Source of the DNA: Escarpia spicata
Taxonomy: Eukaryota > Annelida > Polychaeta > Sabellida > Siboglinidae
NCBI GenBank assembly: GCA_963995525.1
Contig: OZ023206.1
Coordinates: forward strand, 1,736,001-1,800,000
Length of the DNA stretch: 64,000 nt
Direction: 5' to 3'
The notes under the pieces are model-generated. The model saw nothing but the letters and a program-made list of their open reading frames with translations. It was not told the origin of the DNA and did not search any database. The position numbers were made by a program, and so were the translations under genes. This document shows positions 10,729 to 23,768 of the stretch, piece after piece. The number at the start of each line of letters is the position of its first letter. The first letter of the stretch is position 1.

Positions 10729-13700
10729 ATTCGAAACAAATTAATGCATATCACAGCAAAACGGTATTTGTAGTGCACTTTTTCCGGCGGAAGGATCCTT
10801 AATGTGGTCTTACCCCAAATAGATGTTTTGCATGTTACAAATCTTCACGAAGGCTAGATTGATATCATGCTACACACATAACTAGATTAACCCCAAATGG
10901 GAATGCATGTTACCGTTTTATCCCCGTCACGTAAGTTACAAGAACATATTACGTAAGTTATAGGTGTGAAAATTCATCCCCATTTGATGTTTTATCTTGT
11001 CTAAAGCAGCAGTACATTCAGTACTCACGAGACAAACATGTCCCATGTAAAAATGTTCGAAAAAAATTAATGCAAATCACAGCAAAACGGTATTTGTAGT
11101 GCACTTTTTTCGGCGGAAGGATCTTTAATGTGGTCTTACCCCAAATATATGTTTTGCACGTTACAAATCTTCACGAAGGCTAGATTGATATCAAGCTACA
11201 CACATAACTAGATTAACCCCAAATGGGAATGCATGTTACCGTTTTATCCCCGTCACGTAAGTTACAAGAACATATTACGTAAGTTATAGGTGTGAAAACT
11301 CATCCCCATTTGAAGTTTTTTCTTGTCTAAAGCAGCAGTACCTTCAGTACTCACGAGACAAACATGTCCCATATCAAAGTTTTCGAAAAAAATTAATGCA
11401 AATCACAGCAAAACGGTATTTGTAGTGCACTTTTTTCGGCGGAAGGATCCTTAATGTGGTCTTACCCCAAATAGATGTTTTGCATGTTACAAATCTTCAC
11501 GAAGGGTAGATTGATATCAAGCTACACACATAACTAGATTAACCCCAAATGGGAATGCATGTTACCGTTTTATCCCCGTCACGTAAGTTACAAGAACACA
11601 TTACGTAAGTTATAGGTGTGAAAACTCATCCCCATTTGATGTTTTATCTTGTGTAAAGCAGCAGTACATTCAGTACTCACGAGACAAACATGTCCCATGT
11701 CAACATGTTCGAAAAAAATTAATGCATATCACAGCAAAACGGTATTTGTAGTGCACTTTTTTCGGCGGAAGGATCCTTAATGTGGTCTTACCCCAAATAG
11801 ATGTTTTGCATGTTACAAATCTTAACGAAGGGTAGATTGATATCAAGCTACACACATAACTAGATTAACCCCAAATGGGAATGCATGTTACCGTTTTATC
11901 CACGTCACGTAAGTTACAAGAACATATTACGTAAGTTATAGGTGTGAAAACTCATCCCCATTTGAAGTTTTTTCTTGTCTAAAGCAGCAGTACCTTCAGT
12001 ACTCACGAGACAAACATGTCCCATATCAAAGTTTTCGAAAAAAATTAATGCAAATCACAGCAAAACGGTATTTGTAGTGCACTTTTTTCGGCGGAAGGAT
12101 CCTTAATGTGGTCTTACCCCAAATAGATGTTTTGCATGTTACAAATCTTCACGAAGGGTAGATTGATATCAAGCTACACACATAACTAGATTAACCCCAA
12201 ATGGGAATGCATGTTACCGTTTTATCCCCGTCACGTAAGTTACAAGAACATATTACGTAAGTTATAGGTGTGAAAACTCATCCCCATTTGAAGTTTTTTC
12301 TTGTCTAAAGCAGCAGTACCTTCAGTACTCACGAGACAAACATGTCCCATATCAAAGTTTTCGAAAAAAATTAATGCAAATCACAGCAAAACGGTATTTG
12401 TAGTGCACTTTTTTCGGCGGAAGGATCATTAATGTGGTCTTACCCCAAATATATGTTTTGCACGTTACAAATCTTCACGAAGGCTAGATTGATATCAAGC
12501 TACACACATAACTAGATTAACCCCAAATGGGAATGCATGTTACCGTTTTATCCCCGTCACGTAAGTTACAAGAACATATTACGTAAGTTATAGGTGTGAA
12601 AACTCATCCCCATTTGAAGTTTTTTCTTGTCTAAAGCAGCAGTACCTTCAGTACTCACGAGACAAACATGTCCCATATCAAAGTTTTCGAAAAAAATTAA
12701 TGCAAATCACAGCAAAACGGTATTTGTAGTGCACTTTTTTCGGCGGAAGGATCCTTAATGTGGTCTTACCTCAAATAGATGTTTTGCATGTTACAAATCT
12801 TCACGAAGGGTAGATTGATATCAAGCTACACACATAACTAGATTAACCCCAAATGGGAATGCATGTTACCGTTTTATCCCCGTCACGTAAGTTACAAGAA
12901 CATATTACGTAAGCTATAGGTGTGAAAACTCATCCCCATTTGAAGTTTTTTCTTGTCTAAAGCAGCTGTACCTTCAGTACTCACGAGACAAACATGTCCC
13001 ATATCAAAGTTTTCGAAAAAAATTAATGCAAATCACAGCAAAACGGTATTTGTAGTGCACTTTTTTCGGCGGAAGGATCCTTAATGTGGTCTTACCCCAA
13101 ATAGATGTTTTGCATGTTACAAATCTTCACGAAGGGTAGATTGATATCAAGCTACACACATAACTAGATTAACCCCAAATGGGAATGCATGTTACCGTTT
13201 TATCCCCGTCATGTAAGTTACAAGAACATATTACGTAAGTTATAGGTGTGAAAACTCATCCCCATTTTATGTTTTATCTTGTGTAAAGCAGCAGTACATT
13301 CAGTACTCACGAGACAAACATGTCCCATGTCAAAATGTTCGAAAAAAATTAATGCATATCACAGCAAAACGGTATTTGTAGTGCACTTTTTTCGGCGGAA
13401 GGATCCTTAATGTGGTCTTACCCCAAATATATGTTTTGCACGTTACAAATCTTCACGAAGGCTAGATTGATATCAAGCTACACACATAACTAGATTAACC
13501 CCAAATGGGAATGCATGTTACCGTTTTATCCCCGTCACGTAAGTTACAAGAACATATTACGTAAGTTATAGGTGTGAAAACTCATCACCATTTGATGTTT
13601 TATCTTGTCTAAAGCAGCAGTACATTCAGTACTCACGAGACAAACATGTCCCATGTAAAAATGTTCGAAAAAAATTAATGCATATCACAGCAAAACGGTA

Positions 13701-16700
13701 TTTGTAGTGCACTTTTTTCGGCGGAAGGATCCTTAATGTGGTCTTACCCCAAATAGATGTTTTGCATGTTACAAATCTTCACGAAGGCTAGATTGATATC
13801 AAGCTACACACATAACTAGATTAACCCCAAATGGGAATGCATGATACCGTTTTATCCCCGTCACGTAAGTTACAAGAACATATTACGTAAGTTATAGGTG
13901 TGAAAACTCATCCCCATTTGAAGTTTTTTCTTGTCTAAAGCAGCAGTACCTTCAGTACTCACGAGACAAACATGTCCCATATCAAAGTTTTCGAAAAAAA
14001 TTAATGCAAATCACAGCAAAACGGTATTTGTAGTGCACTTTTTTCGGCGGAAGGATCTTTAATGTGGTCTTACCCCAAATATATGTTTTGCACGTTACAA
14101 ATCTTCACGAAGGCTAGATTGATATCAAGCTACACACATAACTAGATTAACCCCAAATGGGAATGCATGTTACCGTTTTATCCCCGTCACGTAAGTTACA
14201 AGAACATATTACGTAAGTTATAGGTGTGAAAACTCATCCCCATTTGATGTTTTATCTTGTCTAAAGCAGCAGTACATTCAGTACTCACGAGACAAACATG
14301 TCCCATGTCAAAATATTCGAAACAAATTAATGCATATCACAGCAAAACGGTATTTGTAGTGCACTTTTTCCGGCGGAAGGATCCTTAATGTGGTCTTACC
14401 CCAAATATATGTTTTGCATGTTACAAATCTTCACGAAGGCTAGATTGATATCATGCTAAACACATAACTAGATTAACCCCAAATGGGAATGCATGTTACC
14501 GTTTTATCCCCGTCACGTAAGTTACAAGAACATATTACGTAAGTTATAGGTGTGAAAACTCATCCCCATTTGAAGTTTTTTCTTGTCTAAAGCAGCAGTA
14601 CCTTCAGTACTCACGAGACAAACATGTCCCATATCAAAGTTTTCGAAAAAAATTAATGCAAATCACAGCAAAACGGTATTTGTAGTGCACTTTTTTCGGC
14701 GGAAGGATCCTTAATGTGGTCTTACCCCAAATAGATGTTTTGCATGTTACAAATCTTCACGAAGGGTAGATTGATATCAAGCTACACACATAACTAGATT
14801 AACCCCAAATGGGAATGCATGTTACCGTTTTATCCCCGTCACGTAAGTTACAAGAACATATTACGTAAGTTATAGGTGTGAAAACTCATCCCCATTTGAA
14901 GTTTTTTCTTGTCTAAAGCAGCAGTACCTTCAGTACTCACGAGACAAACATGTCCCATATCAAAGTTTTCGAAAAAAATTAATGCAAATCACAGCAAAAC
15001 GGTATTTGTAGTGCACTTTTTTCGGCGGAAGGATCTTTAATGTGGTTTTACCCCAAATATATGTTTTGCACGTTACAAATCTTCACGAAGGCTAGATTGA
15101 TATCACGCTACACACATAACTAGATTAACCCCAAATGGGAATGCATGTTACCGTTTTATCCCCGTCACGTAAGTTACAAGAACATATTACGTAAGTTATA
15201 GGTGTGAAAACTCATCCCCATTTGAAGTTTTTTCTTGTCTAAAGCAGCAGTACCTTCAGTACTCACGAGACAAACATGTCCCATATCAAAGTTTTCGAAA
15301 AAAATTAATGCAAATCACAGCAAAACGGTATTTGTAGTGCACTTTTTTCGGCGGAAGGATCCTTAATGTGGTCTTACCCCAAATAGATGTTTTGCATGTT
15401 ACAAATCTTCACGAAGGGTAGATTGATATCAAGCTACACACATAACTAGATTAACCCCAAATGGGAATGCATGTTACCGTTTTATCCCCGTCACGTAAGT
15501 TACAAGAACATATTACGTAAGTTATAGGTGTGAAAACTCATCCCCATTTGAAGTTTTTTCTTGTCTAAAGCAGCAGTACCTTCAGTACTCACGAGACAAA
15601 CATGTCCCATATCAAAGTTTTCGAAAAAAATTAATGCAAATCACAGCAAAACGGTATTTGTAGTGCACTTTTTTCGGCGGAAGGATCTTTAATGTGGTCT
15701 TACCCCAAATATATGTTTTGCACGTTACAAATCTTCACGAAGGCTAGATTGATATCAAGCTACACACATAACTAGATTAACCCCAAATGGGAATGCATGT
15801 TACCGTTTTATCCCCGTCACGTAAGTTACAAGAACATATTACGTAAGTTATAGGTGTGAAAACTCATCCCCATTTGATGTTTTATCTTGTCTAAAGCAGC
15901 AGTACATTCAGTACTCACGAGACAAACATGTCCCATGTCAAAATATTCGAAAAAAATTAATGCATATCACAGCAAAACGGTATTTGTAGTGCACTTTTTC
16001 CGGCGGAAGGATCCTTAATGTGGTCTTACCCCAAATAGATGTTTTGCATGTTACAAATCTTCACGAAGGCTAGATTGATATCATGCTACACACATAACTA
16101 GATTAACCCCAAATGGGAATGCATGTTACCGTTTTATCCCCGTCACGTAAGTTACAAGAACATATTACGTAAGTTATAGGTGTGAAAATTCATCCCCATT
16201 TGATGTTTTATCTTGTCTAAAGCACCAGTACATTCAGTACTCACGAGACAAACATGTCCCATGTAAAAATGTTCGAAAAAAATTAATGCAAATCACAGCA
16301 AAACGGTATTTGTAGTGCACTTTTTTCGGCGGAAGGATCTTTAATGTGGTCTTACCCCAAATATATGTTTTGCACGTTACAAATCTTCACGAAGGCTAGA
16401 TTGATATCAAGCTACACACATAACTAGATTAACCCCAAATGGGAATGCATGTTACCGTTTTATCCCCGTCACGTAAGTTACAAGAACACATTACGTAAGT
16501 TATAGGTGTGAAAACTCATCCCCATTTGATGTTTTATCTTGTGTAAAGCAGCAGTACATTCAGTACTCACGAGACAAACATGTCCCATGTCAACATGTTC
16601 GAAAAAAATTAATGCATATCACAGCAAAACGGTATTTGTAGTGCACTTTTTTCTGCGGAAGGATCCTTAATGTGGTCTTACCCCAAATAGATGTTTTGCA

Positions 16701-19530
16701 TGTTACAAATCTTAACGAAGGGTAGATTGATATCAAGCTACACACATAACTAGATTAACCCCAAATGGGAATGCATGTTACCGTTTTATCCACGTCACGT
16801 AAGTTACAAGAACATATTACGTAAGTTATAGGTGTGAAAACTCATCCCCATTTGAAGTTTTTTCTTGTCTAAAGCAGCAGTACCTTCAGTACTCACGAGA
16901 CAAACATGTCCCATATCAAAGTTTTCGAAAAAAATTAATGCAAATCACAGCAAAACGGTATTTGTAGTGCACTTTTTTCGGCGGAAGGATCCTTAATGTG
17001 GTCTTACCCCAAATAGATGTTTTGCATGTTACAAATCTTCACGAAGGGTAGATTGATATCAAGCTACACACATAACTAGATTAACCCCAAATGGGAATGC
17101 ATGTTACCGTTTTATCCCCGTCACGTAAGTTACAAGAACATATTACGTAAGTTATAGGTGTGAAAACTCATCCCCATTTGAAGTTTTTTCTTGTCTAAAG
17201 CAGCAGTACCTTCAGTACTCACGAGACAAACATGTCCCATATCAAAGTTTTCGAAAAAAATTAATGCAAATCACAGCAAAACGGTATTTGTAGTGCACTT
17301 TTTTCGGCGGAAGGATCTTTAATGTGGTCTTACCCCAAATATATGTTTTGCACGTTACAAATCTTCACGAAGGCTAGATTGATATCAAGCTACACACATA
17401 ACTAGATTAACCCCAAATGGGAATGCATGTTACCGTTTTATCCCCGTCACGTAAGTTACAAGAACATATTACGTAAGTTATAGGTGTGAAAACTCATCCC
17501 CATTTGAAGTTTTTTCTTGTCTAAAGCAGCAGTACCTTCAGTACTCACGAGACAAACATGTCCCATATCAAAGTTTTCGAAAAAAATTAATGCAAATCAC
17601 AGCAAAACGGTATTTGTAGTGCACTTTTATCGGCGGAAGGATCCTTAATGTGGTCTTACCCCAAATAGATGTTTTGCATGTTACAAATCTTCACGAAGGG
17701 TAGATTGATATCAAGCTACACACATAACTAGATTAACCCCAAATGGGAATGCATGTTACCGTTTTATCCCCGTCACGTAAGTTACAAGAACATATTACGT
17801 AAGTTATAGGTGTGAAAACTCATCCCCATTTGAAGTTTTTTCTTGTCTAAAGCAGCAGTACCTTCAGTACTCACGAGACAAACATGTCCCATATCAAAGT
17901 TTTCGAAAAAAATTAATGCAAATCACAGCAAAACGGTATTTGTAGTGCACTTTTTTCGGCGGAAGGATCTTTAATGTGGTCTTACCCCAAATATATGTTT
18001 TGCACGTTACAAATCTTCACGAAGGCTAGATTGATATCAAGCTACACACATAACTAGATTAACCCCAAATGGGAATGCATGTTACCGTTTTATCCCCGTC
18101 ACGTAAGTTACAAGAACATATTACGTAAGTTATAGGTGTGAAAACTCATCCCCATTTGATGTTTTATTTTGTCTAAAGCAGCAGTACATTCAGTACTCAC
18201 GAGACAAACATGTCCCATGTCAAAATGTTCGAAAAAAATTAATGCATATCACAGCAAAACGGTATTTGTAGTGCACTTTTTTCGGCGGAAGGATCCTTAA
18301 TGTGGTCTTACCCCAAATAGATGTTTTGCATGTTACAAATCTTCACGAAGGCTAGATTTATATCAAGCTACACACATAACTAGATTAACCCCAAATGGGA
18401 ATGCATGTTACCGTTTTATCCACGTCACGTAAGTTACAAGAACATATTACGTAAGTTATAGGTGTGAAAACTCATCCCCATTTGAAGTTTTTTCTTGTCT
18501 AAAGCAGCAGTACCTTCAGTACTCACGAGACAAACATGTCCCATATCAAAGTTTTCGAAAAAAATTAATGCAAATCACAGCAAAACGGTATTTGTAGTGC
18601 ACTTTTTTCGGCGGAAGGATCCTTAATGTGGTCTTACCCCAAATAGATGTTTTGCATGTTACAAATCTTCACGAAGGGTAGATTGATATCAAGCTACACA
18701 CATAACTAGATTAACCCCAAATGGGAATGCATGTTACCGTTTTATCCCCGTCACGTAAGTTACAAGAACATATTACGTAAGTTATAGGTGTGAAAACTCA
18801 TCCCCATTTGAAGTTTTTTCTTGTCTAAAGCAGCAGTACCTTCAGTACTCACGAGACAAACATGTCCCATATCAAAGTTTTCGAAAAAAATTAATGCAAA
18901 TCACAGCAAAACGGTATTTGTAGTGCACTTTTTTCGGCGGAAGGATCTTTAATGTGGTCTTACCCCAAATATATGTTTTGCACGTTACAAATCTTCACGA
19001 AGGCTAGATTGATATCAAGCTACACACATAACTAGATTAACCCCAAATGGGAATGCATGTTACCGTTTTATCCCCGTCACGTAAGTTACAAGAACATATT
19101 ACGTAAGTTATAGGTGTGAAAACTCATCCCCATTTGAAGTTTTTTCTTGTCTAAAGCAGCAGTACCTTCAGTACTCACGAGACAAACATGTCCCATATCA
19201 AAGTTTTCGAAAAAAATTAATGCAAATCACAGCAAAACGGTATTTGTAGTGCACTTTTTTCGGCGGAAGGATCCTTAATGTGGTCTTACCCCAAATAGAT
19301 GTTTTGCATGTTACAAATCTTCACGAAGGGTAGATTGATATCAAGCTACACACATAACTAGATTAACCCCAAATGGGAATGCATGTTACCGTTTTATCCC
19401 CGTCACGTAAGTTACAAGAACATATTACGTAAGTTATAGGTGTGAAAACTCATCCCCATTTGAAGTTTTTTCTTGTCTAAAGCAGCAGTACCTTCAGTAC
19501 TCACGAGACAAACATGTCCCATATCAAAGT
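10729..19530 (+). repeat. Array block 3: 27 monomers, partly B/T dimers
   Basis: The left part (to about 14.4 kb) repeats part of block 2 at a displacement of 3586 bp, exactly 11 monomers: ACCTCAAATAG 9182 and 12768, AAGCTATA 9326 and 12912, GTCAAAATATTCG 10721 and 14307, TCCGGCGG 10781 and 14367. From about 14.6 kb, B monomers (GGATCC, GAAGGGTA) alternate with T monomers (GGATCTTTA, ATATATG, GCACG), giving a 652-bp dimer register. This is interrupted at 15947-16924 and 18229-18554 by other types. TCCACGTCACG is shared at 11901, 16791 and 18421. Confidence 0.88.
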
Positions 19531-22500
19531 GTTCGAAAAAAATTAATGCATATCACAGCAAAACGGTATTTGTAATGCACTTTTTTCGGCGGAAGGATAT
19601 TTAATGTGGTCTTACCCCAAATAGATGTTTTGCATGTTACAAATCTTCACGAACGCTAGATTGATATCAAGCTACACACATAACTAGATTAACCCCAAAT
19701 GGGAATGCATGTTACCGTTTTATCCCCGTCACGTAAGTTACAAGAACATATTACGTAAGTTATAGGTGTGAAAACTCATCCCCATTTGATGTTTTATCTT
19801 GTCTAAAGCAGCAGTACATTCAGTACTCACGAGACAAACATGTCCCATGTAAAAAAAATCGAAAAAAATTAATGCATATCACAGCAAAACGGTATTTGTA
19901 GTGCACTTTTTTCGGCGGAAGGATCCTTAATGTGGTCTTACCCCAAATAGATGTTTTGCATGTTACAAATCTTCACGAAGGCTAGGTTGATATCAAGCTA
20001 CACACATAACTAGATTAAACCCAAATGGGAATGCATGATACCGTTTTATCCCCGTCACGTAAGTTACAAGAACATATTACGTAAGTTATAGGTGTGAAAA
20101 CTCATCCCCATTTGATGTTTTATTTTGTCTAAAGCAGCAGTACATTCAGTACTCACGAGACAAACATGTCCCATGTCAAAATGTTCGAAAAAAATTAATG
20201 CATATCACAGCAAAACGGTATTTGTAGTGCACTTTTTTCGGCGGAAGGATCCTTAATGTGGTCTTACCCCAAATAGATGTTTTGCATGTTACAAATCTTC
20301 ACGAAGGCTAGATTGATATCATGCTACACACATAACTAGATTAACCCCAAATGGGAATGCATGTTACCGTTTTATCCCCATCACGTAAGTTACAAGAACA
20401 TATTACGTAAGTTATAGGTGTGAAAACTCATCCCCATTTGAAGTTTTTTCTTGTCTAAAGCAGCAGTACCTTCAGTACTCACGAGACAAACATGTCCCAT
20501 ATGAAAGTGTTCGAAAAAAATTAATGCATATCACAGCAAAACGGTATTTGTAATGCACTTTTTTCGGCGGAAGGATATTTAATGTGGTCTTACCCCAAAT
20601 AGATGTTTTGCATGTTACAAATCTTCACGAAAGCTAGATTGATATCAAGCTACACACATAACTAGATTAACCCCAAATGGGAATGCATGTTACCGTTTTA
20701 TCCCCGTCACGTAAGTTACAAGAACATATTACGTAAGTTATAGGTGTGAAAACTCATCCCCATTTGATGTTTTATCTTGTCTAAAGCAGCAGTACATTCA
20801 GTACTCACGAGACAAACATGTCCCATGTAAAAATGTTCGAAAAAAATTAATGCATATCACAGCAAAACGGTATTTGTAGTGCACTTTTTTCGGCGGAAGG
20901 ATCCTTAATGTGGTCTTACCCCAAATAGATGTTTTGCATGTTACAAATCTTCACGAAGGCTAGATTGATATCAAGCTACACACATAACTAGATTAAACCC
21001 AAATGGGAATGCATGATACCGTTTTATCCCCGTCACGTAAGTTAGAAGAACATATTACGTAAGTTATAGGTGTGAAAACTCATCCCCATTTGAAGTTTTT
21101 TCTTGTCTAAAGCAGCAGTACCTTCAGTACTCACGAGACAAACATGTCCCATATCAAAGTTTTCGAAAAAAATTAATGCAAATCACAGCAAAACGGTATT
21201 TGTAGTGCACTTTTTTCGGCGGAAGGATCTTTAATGTGGTCTTACCCCAAATATATGTTTTGCACGTTACAAATCTTCACGAAGGCTAGATTGATATCAA
21301 GCTACACACATAACTAGATTAACCCCAAATGGGAATGCATGTTACCGTTTTATCCCCGTCACGTAAGTTACAAGAACATATTACGTAAGTTATAGGTGTG
21401 AAAACTCATCCCCATTTGATGTTTTATCTTGTCTAAAGCAGCAGTACATTCAGTACTCACGAGACAAACATGTCCCATTTCAAAATATTCGAAAAAAATT
21501 AATGCATATCACAGCAAAACGGTATTTGTAGTGCACTTTTTTCGGCGGAAGGATCCTTAATGTGGTCTTACCCCAAATAGATGTTTTGCATGTTACAAAT
21601 CTTCACGAAGGCTAGATTGATATCATGCTACACACATAACTAGATTAACCCCAAATGGGAATGCATGTTACCGTTTTATCCCCGTCACGTAAGTTACAAG
21701 AACATATTACGTAAGTTATAGGTGTGAAAATTCATACCCATTTGATGTTTTATCTTGTCTAAAGCAGCAGTACATTCAGTACTCACGAGACAAACATGTC
21801 CCATGTAAAAATGTTCGAAAAAAATTAATGCAAATCACAGCAAAACGGTATTTGTAGTGCACTTTTTTCGGCGGAAGGATCTTTAATGTGGTCTTACCCC
21901 AAATATATGTTTTGCAAGTTACAAATCTTCACGAAGGCTAGATTGATATCAACTACACACATAACTAGATTAACCCCAAATGGGAATGCATGTTACCGTT
22001 TTATCCCCGTCACGTAAGTTACAAGAACACATTACGTAAGTTATAGGTGTGAAAACTCATCCCCATTTGATGTTTTATCTTGTGTAAAGCAGCAGTACAT
22101 TCAGTACTCACGAGACAAACATGTCCCATGTCAACATGTTCGAAAAAAATTAATGCATATCACAGCAAAACGGTATTTGTAGTGCACTTTTTTTCGGCGG
22201 AAGGATCCTTAATGTGGTCTTACCCCAAATAGATGTTTTGCATGTTACAAATCTTCACGAAGGCTAGATTGATATCAAGCTACACACATAACTAGATTAA
22301 CCCCAAATGGGAATGCATGTTACCGTTTTATCCCCGTCACGTAAGTTACAAGAACATATTACGTAAGTTATAGGTGTGAAAACTCATCCCCATTTGATGT
22401 TTTTTCTTGTCTAAAGCAGCAGTACCTTCAGTACTCACGAGACAAACATGTCCCATATCAAAGTTTTCGAAAAAAATTAATGCAAATCACAGCAAAACGG

Positions 22501-23768
22501 TATTTGTAGTGCACTTTTTTCGGCGGAAGGATCCTTAATGTGGTCTTACCCCAAATAGATGTTTTGCATGTTACAAATCTTCACGAAGGGTAGATTGATA
22601 TCAAGCTACACACATAACTAGATTAACCCCAAATGGGAATGCATGTTACCGTTTTATCCCCGTCACGTAAGTTACAAGAACATATTACGTAAGTTATAGG
22701 TGTGAAAACTCATCCCCATTTGAAGTTTTTTCTTGTCTAAAGCAGCAGTACCTTCAGTACTCACGAGACAAACATGTCCCATATCAAAGTTTTCGAAAAA
22801 AATTAATGCAAATCACAGCAAAACGGTATTTGTAGTGCACTTTTTTCGGCGGAAGGATCTTTAATGTGGTCTTACCCCAAATATATGTTTTGCACGTTAC
22901 AAATCTTCACGAAGGCTAGATTGATATCAAGCTACACACATAACTAGATTAAACCCAAATGGGAATGCATGTTACCGTTTTATCCCCGTCACGTAAGTTA
23001 CAAGAACATATTACGTAAGTTATAGGTGTGAAAACTCATCCCCATTTGATGTTTTATTTTGTCTAAAGCAGCAGTACATTCAGTACTCACGAGACAAACA
23101 TGTCCCATGTCAAAATGTTCGAAAAAAATTAATGCATATCACAGCAAAACGGTATTTGTAGTGCACTTTTTTCGGCGGAAGGATCCTTAATGTGGTTTTA
23201 CCCCAAATAGATGTTTTGCATGTTACAAATCTTCACGAAGGCTAGATTGATATCATGCTACACACATAACTAGATTAACCCCAAATGGGAATGCATGTTA
23301 CCGTTTTATCCCCGTCACGTAAGTTACAAGAACATATTACGTAAGTTATAGGTGTGAAAACTTATCCCCATTTGATGTTTTATCTTGTCTAAAGCAGCAG
23401 TACATTCAGTACTCACGAGACAAACATGTCCCATGTAAAAATGTTCGAAAAAAATTAATGCATATCACAGCAAAACGGTATTTGTAGTGCACTTTTTTCG
23501 GCGGAAGGATCCTTAATGTGGTCTTACCCCAAATAGATGTTTTGCATGTTACAAATCTTCACGAAGGCTAGATTGATATCAAGCTACACACATAACTAGA
23601 TTAACCCCAAATGGGAATGCATGATACCGTTTTATCCCCGTCACGTAAGTTACAAGAACATATTACGTAAGTTATAGGTGTGAAAACTCATCCCCATTTG
23701 AAGTTTTTTCTTGTCTAAAGCAGCAGTACCTTCAGTACTCACGAGACAAACATGTCCCATATCAAAGT
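19531..23768 (+). repeat. Array block 4: 13 monomers leading into the higher-order array
   Basis: The order is A, D', S-like, A, D', T, S-like, Q, R, B, T, S', D. This is the first appearance of the A and D' types in the window. The run from about 20.5 to 22.8 kb resembles block 6 (42.3-44.2 kb and 45.9-48.8 kb), sharing ATTTCAAAATATTCG, GCAAGTT, ATCAACTAC, AACACATT and the 7-T tract. Private changes include GAACGCTAG near 19652, GCTAGGTTGA near 19981, CCCCATCACG near 20377 and AAGTTAGAAGAAC near 21040. Confidence 0.88.
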
